Source: CAYVQZ01 sp964453435
GTDB taxonomy: Bacteria; Abyssobacteria; SURF-5
Length of the DNA: 64,000 nucleotides
Direction of reading: 5' to 3'
Assembly: GCA_964453435.1 (NCBI GenBank)
Contig: CAYVQZ010000009.1
Span: 29,434-93,433 of the forward strand
Part shown: in pieces, positions 59,692 through 64,000 of the stretch
How positions within the stretch are numbered: position 1 is the first letter of the stretch
Layout of the letters: each line of letters starts with the position of its first letter
Translations under genes and position numbers: made by a program
Notes under the pieces: model-generated
Seen by the model: the letters and a program-made list of their open reading frames with translations, nothing else
What the model was told of the DNA's origin: nothing
The model's database searches: none

Positions 59692-60752
59692 TTCAGGAGG
59701 ATGACCGCCGTTTTGATCGCCTCCACGAGGCTCGTTGCGAAAGCCTTGCCCGCGCCGGCGATGTCGAACGCGGCTCCGTGGTCCACCGAAGTTCGCACGA
59801 AGGGAAGGCCGAGCGTTATGTTCACGCCCTCGTCGAAGGAGATGAGTTTGAAGGGGGCGAGCCCCTGGTCGTGATACATGGCGACAACCAGGTCGTACAC
59901 GCCGTCGTGCGCTTTCTTGAACAGCGTGTCCGCCGGAAGGGGGCCCTCGGCGTCGATTCCCTTCCTGCGCGCCATTCGAACCGCCGGCCTCACGAGCGCG
60001 GCGTCTTCGTCACCGAAAGCGCCCCGCTCCCCCGCGTGCGGGTTGACGCCGGCGACGCCGATGCGCGGTTTCCGCCGGCCGAATTTCATCATGGCGTCGT
60101 GTGACAGCCGGATGACCGCCAGAATTTTTTGGGGCGTTATGGCGTCGACCACCTCCCTGAGGGGAAGGTGCGTCGTCACGAGCGCCACCGAGAACCGTTT
60201 GCCCCGAAACATCATCGCCGTCTCCCGCGAGCCCGCCGCGGCCGCCAGATATTCGGTATGGCCGGTGAAATCCCGGTTTCCGCCCTTTCGAATCGCCGCC
60301 TTGCTGAGCGGCGCCGTCACAATCGCGTCGATTTCCCCGCTGAGCGCGGCTCCAACCGCCCTCTCCAGATATGCGATTGCCGCCCTTCCCGAGGCCGCCG
60401 ACTCCGCGCCGATTCTGATTCCGCCGCCTGCGGGCGTCTCCACAACGGGCACTGTGTATCCTTTCGGCGATTGCCTCTTTCGCCGGAGAGCCGGCGTCGG
60501 GGACCGTGCCGCACTATCACGGGACAGACCCCCTGCCCGCGTTCTGAATGATACTTCCTTGAGAGACCGGATATGCTCGAACTCGACCCGATTCGAGAAC
60601 GCGCGGGGCTGGCCCCCGAGAAAACGAGTGGTCCCGAAGACAACAGGGCGACAAATGGCGTGAACCCGGGGAACGCCGAGCGCTTTGACGATTATCTCCG
60701 GCCCGATGCCCGCAGGGTCCCCCATGGTGATTCCGATGACGGGCCTCTTCAT
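59688..60752 (-). CDS. pdxA: 4-Hydroxythreonine-4-phosphate dehydrogenase
   Basis: A 354-residue PdxA of the vitamin B6 pathway that needs deoxyxylulose 5-phosphate. Motifs: VIGITMGDPAGIGPEIIVKA, ATGHTEYLA-like RDFTGHTEYLAAAAGSRE, VALVTTHLPLREVVDAIT, GVAGVNPHAGERGAFGDED and AMYHDQGLAPFKLISFD with the metal His residues. An Arg/Ser/Pro-rich insert near residues 70-110 lengthens it relative to E. coli (329). It overlaps rsmA and follows kdsB by six bases. Confidence 0.95.
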   Translation of the reverse strand: MKRPVIGITMGDPAGIGPEIIVKALGVPRVHAICRPVVFGTTRFLGGQPRAFSNRVEFEHIRSLKEVSFRTRAGGLSRDSAARSPTPALRRKRQSPKGYTVPVVETPAGGGIRIGAESAASGRAAIAYLERAVGAALSGEIDAIVTAPLSKAAIRKGGNRDFTGHTEYLAAAAGSRETAMMFRGKRFSVALVTTHLPLREVVDAITPQKILAVIRLSHDAMMKFGRRKPRIGVAGVNPHAGERGAFGDEDAALVRPAVRMARRKGIDAEGPLPADTLFKKAHDGVYDLVVAMYHDQGLAPFKLISFDEGVNITLGLPFVRTSVDHGAAFDIAGAGKAFATSLVEAIKTAVILLK

Positions 60753-60758
60753 GTCCCA

Positions 60759-61508
60759 TCACCTTCTCCGGGCGAAGAGCGCCCGCACGCGTTCGAGGTC
60801 CGCCCGAGTTTCGACGCTTATCGACTCGTAATCCGTCGTCAGCGCCTTGATTTTGACCCCGGCCTCGAGCGCGCGCAGTTGTTCGAGCCGCTCCGCCTTT
60901 TCGAGGCTCGACTGCGGCATGCGCGAGAATTCCATCAGGAAATCGCGCCGGAACGAGTAGACGCCGATGTGTTTGAAAACGAGCCGGCTCGTGTCGGCCG
61001 CCTCGAATTCTTCGCGCGTGAGCCACGGAATCGGCGCCCGCGAAAAATACAGCGCAAAATCGTCTTTGTCGCACACGACCCGGACCATGTTGGGATTGAC
61101 GAAGTCTTCGTATGTTTCGATGGGCCGCTTCAGCGTCCCCATCCGTATGCCCGGCTCGTCGAACATCATTTTGATGAGGAGGTCAACGGCGTCCGGATCG
61201 ATCAGCGGCTCGTCGCCCTGCACGTTCACGTACACGTCGGCGTCGGTCTTCGCGGCGACCTCGGCCATGCGGTCGGTGCCCGAGTTGTGGGACGGCGAGG
61301 TCATCATCACCGCTGCGCCGAAACCCTCGCACGCCCGCCGTATCCGGTCGTCGTCGGTGGCGATAAGGCAGTCGGTGGCGAGCTTCGAGAGGCGGGCCCT
61401 GTCATACACGTGTTGCGCGAGCGGTTTGCGCTCGATCTCGGCGAGCGCCTTGCCGGGCAACCGCGTGGAGCCGTATCGGGCCGGTATGACAACGATGGCT
61501 TTCGGCAT
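60759..61508 (-). CDS. kdsB: 3-Deoxy-manno-octulosonate cytidylyltransferase
   Basis: A 249-residue enzyme activating Kdo with CTP for lipid A core synthesis. Motifs: VVIPARYGSTRLPGKALAEI, IATDDDRIRRACEGFGA, SGTDRMAEVA and VNVQGDEPLIDPDAVDLL. The start at 61508 (MPKAIVVIP) is set by the family N-terminus. It lies one base after the msbA stop. It provides direct evidence for Kdo-containing LPS. Confidence 0.97.
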   Translation of the reverse strand: MPKAIVVIPARYGSTRLPGKALAEIERKPLAQHVYDRARLSKLATDCLIATDDDRIRRACEGFGAAVMMTSPSHNSGTDRMAEVAAKTDADVYVNVQGDEPLIDPDAVDLLIKMMFDEPGIRMGTLKRPIETYEDFVNPNMVRVVCDKDDFALYFSRAPIPWLTREEFEAADTSRLVFKHIGVYSFRRDFLMEFSRMPQSSLEKAERLEQLRALEAGVKIKALTTDYESISVETRADLERVRALFARRR

Positions 61509-61509
61509 A

Positions 61510-63357
61510 TCAGGACCGCGTCGGGATCGATTCGGGCGGAGCGATGAACTGCTTCTCGCAGAGGTCGCGGTAAATGGGACTGCTCGAGTAGAGGTCCGCA
61601 TGCGAGCCGGCCGCCTCGATGTGTCCCTTGTCGAGCACGACTATCTTGTCGGCGTTTCGAATCGTCGACAGCCGGTGCGCGATGATGAACGTCGTGCGCC
61701 CTCGAATCAGGCGCTCGAGCGCTTCCTGTATCAGCGCTTCGCTCCTGCTGTCGAGCGAGGAGGTGGCTTCGTCGAGCACGAAAATGGCCGGATTCTTCAG
61801 CACGGTGCGCGCAATCGCGAGCCGCTGGCGCTGTCCGCCCGACAGCAGCATGCCTCGCTCGCCTATCACGGTGTCGTATCCGTTCGGCAGCTCCTCGATG
61901 AACTCGTGGGCGTTGGCCGCCTTCGCGGCCGCTACGACCTGCTCGCGCGAGTAGTTCTTGCGGCCGAACGCGATGTTGTTCACCACCGTGTCGTTGAACA
62001 GAATGGTTTCCTGCGTCACGAGCCCGATTTGCGAACGGAGCGACGCCTGCGTGACGGAGCGGATGTCGACGCCGTCGATGCGAATGCTTCCGCCGGAGAC
62101 GTCATAGAAACGATGGAGCAGGTTGATGACGGTGGTCTTGCCCGCGCCGCTGTATCCGACCAGCGCCGCCGCCTCGCCCGGATTGACCTCGAGGGTGAAG
62201 TTGTCGAGCGCCTTCTTCTTGCCGTCATACGAGAAACTCACGTTATCGAACGCCACTTCACCCTTTATGGGCGGCATCTCCGCCGCGTCGGGCGAGTCCT
62301 TCACCTCGGGCAACTGGTCCATGAACTCGAATGTGCGCGTCGCTCCCGCAAGGCTGGTCTGTATCTCGCCCACCGCCTTTGACAGCTTCCGGATCGGACC
62401 GAAAATTGCCCCCAGCGCGGCGTAAAACGCGATAAAACTTCCCGACGACATATCCCCGTTCAAAACGTCCCGCCCGCCGAGCACGATGAAAAGCGCGATG
62501 CCCACCGCCGCCACCATATTGATGACCGGAGAGACAAGCTGTCGCGCCTTCACTGCGCGCATGCCGATCCTGAATCCTCGCAAATTCTCGGCGCGGAACC
62601 GCTCCCGCTCATAATCCTCCATGACGAATGATTTGACGATTTTGATGCCGAACAGCGATTCTTGCAGCATCGAGAGAATCGATGAGGAGACCCTTAAACT
62701 TTTGCGGGCGTTTTTCTTTATCTTTCGGCCGAACCGGTTGACGGCATACCCCATCAAAGGAAATCCCAGAACCGCAATCGTTGCGAGCTTGGCGTTCAGA
62801 ATGAACGCGATGGTCAACCCGGCGACGATGTTCAGGGGCTCCATCAGCATCTTGTCGAACACGATGAGGGCGCCGCGATGAAGCAGCCCGGCGTCGTTGT
62901 TCATGACCGAAATGGTGGTCCCGACCCCCTGCTTCGTGAAGAATGAAATCGATTGGTCCATCAGCCTGTCGTGAAGCCCCGTGACGATGTCTATTCGGAT
63001 GCGGCCCGCGAGGAACGCGCCGAGATATCCGTGAACGAACTCGAAAAGCGACCGCAGGATGGCCATGAATACGACAAACCCCGAGATTACAAGCAGCGTC
63101 CTGAACTTGTCCCGAACAGCCATGGCGTGAATCTTGTTCAGAATCGATGTTCCCAGCTCGGTATCCATGAGCGGCAGCTTCCGGTAGGCCTCGACGTCGA
63201 ACTGGTCGAACAGCAGGTCGGCGGCGGGCTTAATGCCGCCGATGCTGCCGGCGAACGACGTCGCCACAAGGAATGAACTCAGGACTGTCAGCAGAATCAT
63301 CCACTTGTACGGCTTGAGATAGGAAAGAATGCGGAGATAGTTCTTTAGTTCCTGCAT
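61510..63357 (-). CDS. msbA: MsbA-type lipid A flippase ABC exporter
   Basis: A 615-residue half-transporter: a six-helix membrane domain in residues 1-320, then an ATPase with Walker A GYSGAGKTTVINLLHRF, signature LLSGGQRQRLAIARTVL, Walker B AIFVLDEATSSLDSRSE and His switch FIIAHRLSTIRN. It is about 35 residues longer than E. coli MsbA, with the extra part in the first periplasmic loop. Adjacent kdsB supports lipid A-core flipping rather than drug export; the specificity is inference. Confidence 0.9.
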   Translation of the reverse strand: MQELKNYLRILSYLKPYKWMILLTVLSSFLVATSFAGSIGGIKPAADLLFDQFDVEAYRKLPLMDTELGTSILNKIHAMAVRDKFRTLLVISGFVVFMAILRSLFEFVHGYLGAFLAGRIRIDIVTGLHDRLMDQSISFFTKQGVGTTISVMNNDAGLLHRGALIVFDKMLMEPLNIVAGLTIAFILNAKLATIAVLGFPLMGYAVNRFGRKIKKNARKSLRVSSSILSMLQESLFGIKIVKSFVMEDYERERFRAENLRGFRIGMRAVKARQLVSPVINMVAAVGIALFIVLGGRDVLNGDMSSGSFIAFYAALGAIFGPIRKLSKAVGEIQTSLAGATRTFEFMDQLPEVKDSPDAAEMPPIKGEVAFDNVSFSYDGKKKALDNFTLEVNPGEAAALVGYSGAGKTTVINLLHRFYDVSGGSIRIDGVDIRSVTQASLRSQIGLVTQETILFNDTVVNNIAFGRKNYSREQVVAAAKAANAHEFIEELPNGYDTVIGERGMLLSGGQRQRLAIARTVLKNPAIFVLDEATSSLDSRSEALIQEALERLIRGRTTFIIAHRLSTIRNADKIVVLDKGHIEAAGSHADLYSSSPIYRDLCEKQFIAPPESIPTRS

Positions 63358-63438
63358 CGATTGCTCGTAAAGTTCTCGGGGACCCGAATTTCTACAGCGA
63401 ATGGATAATTCTCAAACGTGGCCATAGGCGCTTGCAAC

Positions 63439-63447
63439 ATTATACCA
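63439..63447 (-). promoter_or_regulatory. Extended -10 promoter for msbA-kdsB-pdxA-rsmA
   Basis: Minus strand TGGTATAAT: a perfect TATAAT (63439-63444) with the TGn extension. No good -35 box is seen. The start site would be about 75 bases before the msbA ATG. Confidence 0.5.
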
Positions 63448-64000
63448 TCCAAACACTCCAAATGCGAAAACACCCGCTTGCGAACCGCCGAAGCTCCGCC
63501 TTGCTCGCGCAGGTGCGAATTCATTCGCACAACAAGCTCTTATCTCACGCGAAGCCGCGAAGCCTCCAAGAAAGAACAATCTTTTTTTGACCACGAATTA
63601 CACGAATTACACGAAAAAATTGAGGGCCTTTTCATCCGCGTTCATCCGCGGTTCCAAACGTCTTTTCCGCGCGAAGCGCGCCCCCAAAAAATCCTTTGTC
63701 TTTATTCGTGTTCTTCGTCCCATTCGTGTCATTCGTGTTCCGCTTTTTCGAACCGCAAAGGCGCAAAGAGCGCAAAGGAAAAAATTCGTGTAATTCGTGT
63801 AATTCGTGGTCCCTATCTTGCGTTTATCCGCGTTCATCTGCGCCAATCAGCGAAATCTGCGGATAAAAACTCTCTTTTCTCCAAATCAGTTTAGTTGCCC
63901 GATTCGCTGGCGTTTGCGTTATTCGTTATCCATGCTCATAGGATGTTTCGAACCGCAAAGGCGCAAAGAGCGCAAAGGAAAAAATTCGTGTAATTCGTGT
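63448..64000. repeat. Cluster of short interspersed repeats at the window end
   Basis: A 55-base unit beginning TTTCGAACCGCAAAGGCGCA is identical at 63746-63800 and 63946-64000, exactly 200 bases apart. ACCACGAATTACACGAATTA at 63590 begins a 26-base perfect inverted repeat with 63785-63810. Motifs ATTCGTGTA and TTCATCCGCG recur many times. Frames through it give simple repeated peptides (NYTNYTN, HELHE) and are not genes. Confidence 0.8.

Noticed and set aside
63418..63894. Open frames through the terminal repeats
   Set aside because: They encode simple repeated peptides produced by the repeats themselves.
63580..64000. CRISPR array
   Set aside because: Repeat units are short, tandem and of mixed orientation, without uniform spacers, and no cas genes are present.

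Overview
The window reads as one continuous bacterial chromosome segment of fairly high GC with dense coding: 58 genes I would defend, many overlapping by ATGA and running as long co-directional sets. The genes point to a diderm (Gram-negative-type) bacterium: lptC-lptA-lptB, an MsbA-type flippase and kdsB indicate lipopolysaccharide. A 2-hydroxyacyl-CoA-dehydratase/benzoyl-CoA-reductase type activator hints at anaerobic metabolism. Fused SecDF, an HPr/HPr-kinase system without sugar permeases, CIRCE-controlled groESL and DciA fit a poorly cultivated lineage, but I cannot name the phylum from the sequence.

Layout. 0.2-10.7 kb (minus): an SCP2-like protein, two tandem ArsA/Get3-type ATPases and a lipase, then the regulatory PTS block ptsI-ptsH-rapZ-hprK-hpf behind a consensus promoter, then lptB-lptA-lptC. 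10.9-24.0 kb (minus): coaX, birA, nadC, secDF, yajC, tgt-queA-queH (late queuosine synthesis), ruvB-ruvA-ruvC, yebC, a DnaQ-type exonuclease fused to a WYL domain, and a TIGR04076-like protein. 24.1-26.3 kb (plus): an alpha/beta hydrolase and three small unknown genes. 26.3-37.5 kb (mixed): thrC, a HemL-like aminotransferase, citrate synthase, a stand-alone diadenylate cyclase, uvrC, a MATE transporter, a pair of predicted isoprenoid-alcohol kinases (VTE5-like and VTE6/DUF92-like), and the BadF-type activator.

37.5-49.2 kb is the replication-origin region. A DnaA-box cluster lies upstream of dnaA, followed on the plus strand by dnaN, dciA, gyrB, gyrA, an FMN split-barrel protein and a metallo-hydrolase. 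A second DnaA-box cluster of opposite orientation lies at 48.49-48.83 kb. 49.2-63.4 kb (minus) carries serS, parB, parA and rsmG with two embedded parS sites, a GH57 branching enzyme with a DUF4912 protein, groEL-groES under CIRCE, and rsmA-pdxA-kdsB-msbA. The last 0.6 kb is a cluster of short repeats.

The most unusual features outside standard genes are: a dispersed family of non-coding, terminal-inverted-repeat elements (about 10.75, 29.4, 31.7, 49.0 and 56.2 kb, with related stem-loops at 8.6 and 29.4 kb); the two oppositely oriented DnaA-box clusters bracketing the replication/gyrase operon; the paired ArsA ATPases in which one partner lacks the signature lysine; the VTE5/VTE6-like pair; the exonuclease-WYL fusion; and a promoter whose spacing implies a leaderless lptC mRNA. 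I saw no tRNA, rRNA, CRISPR array, transposase or prophage gene.
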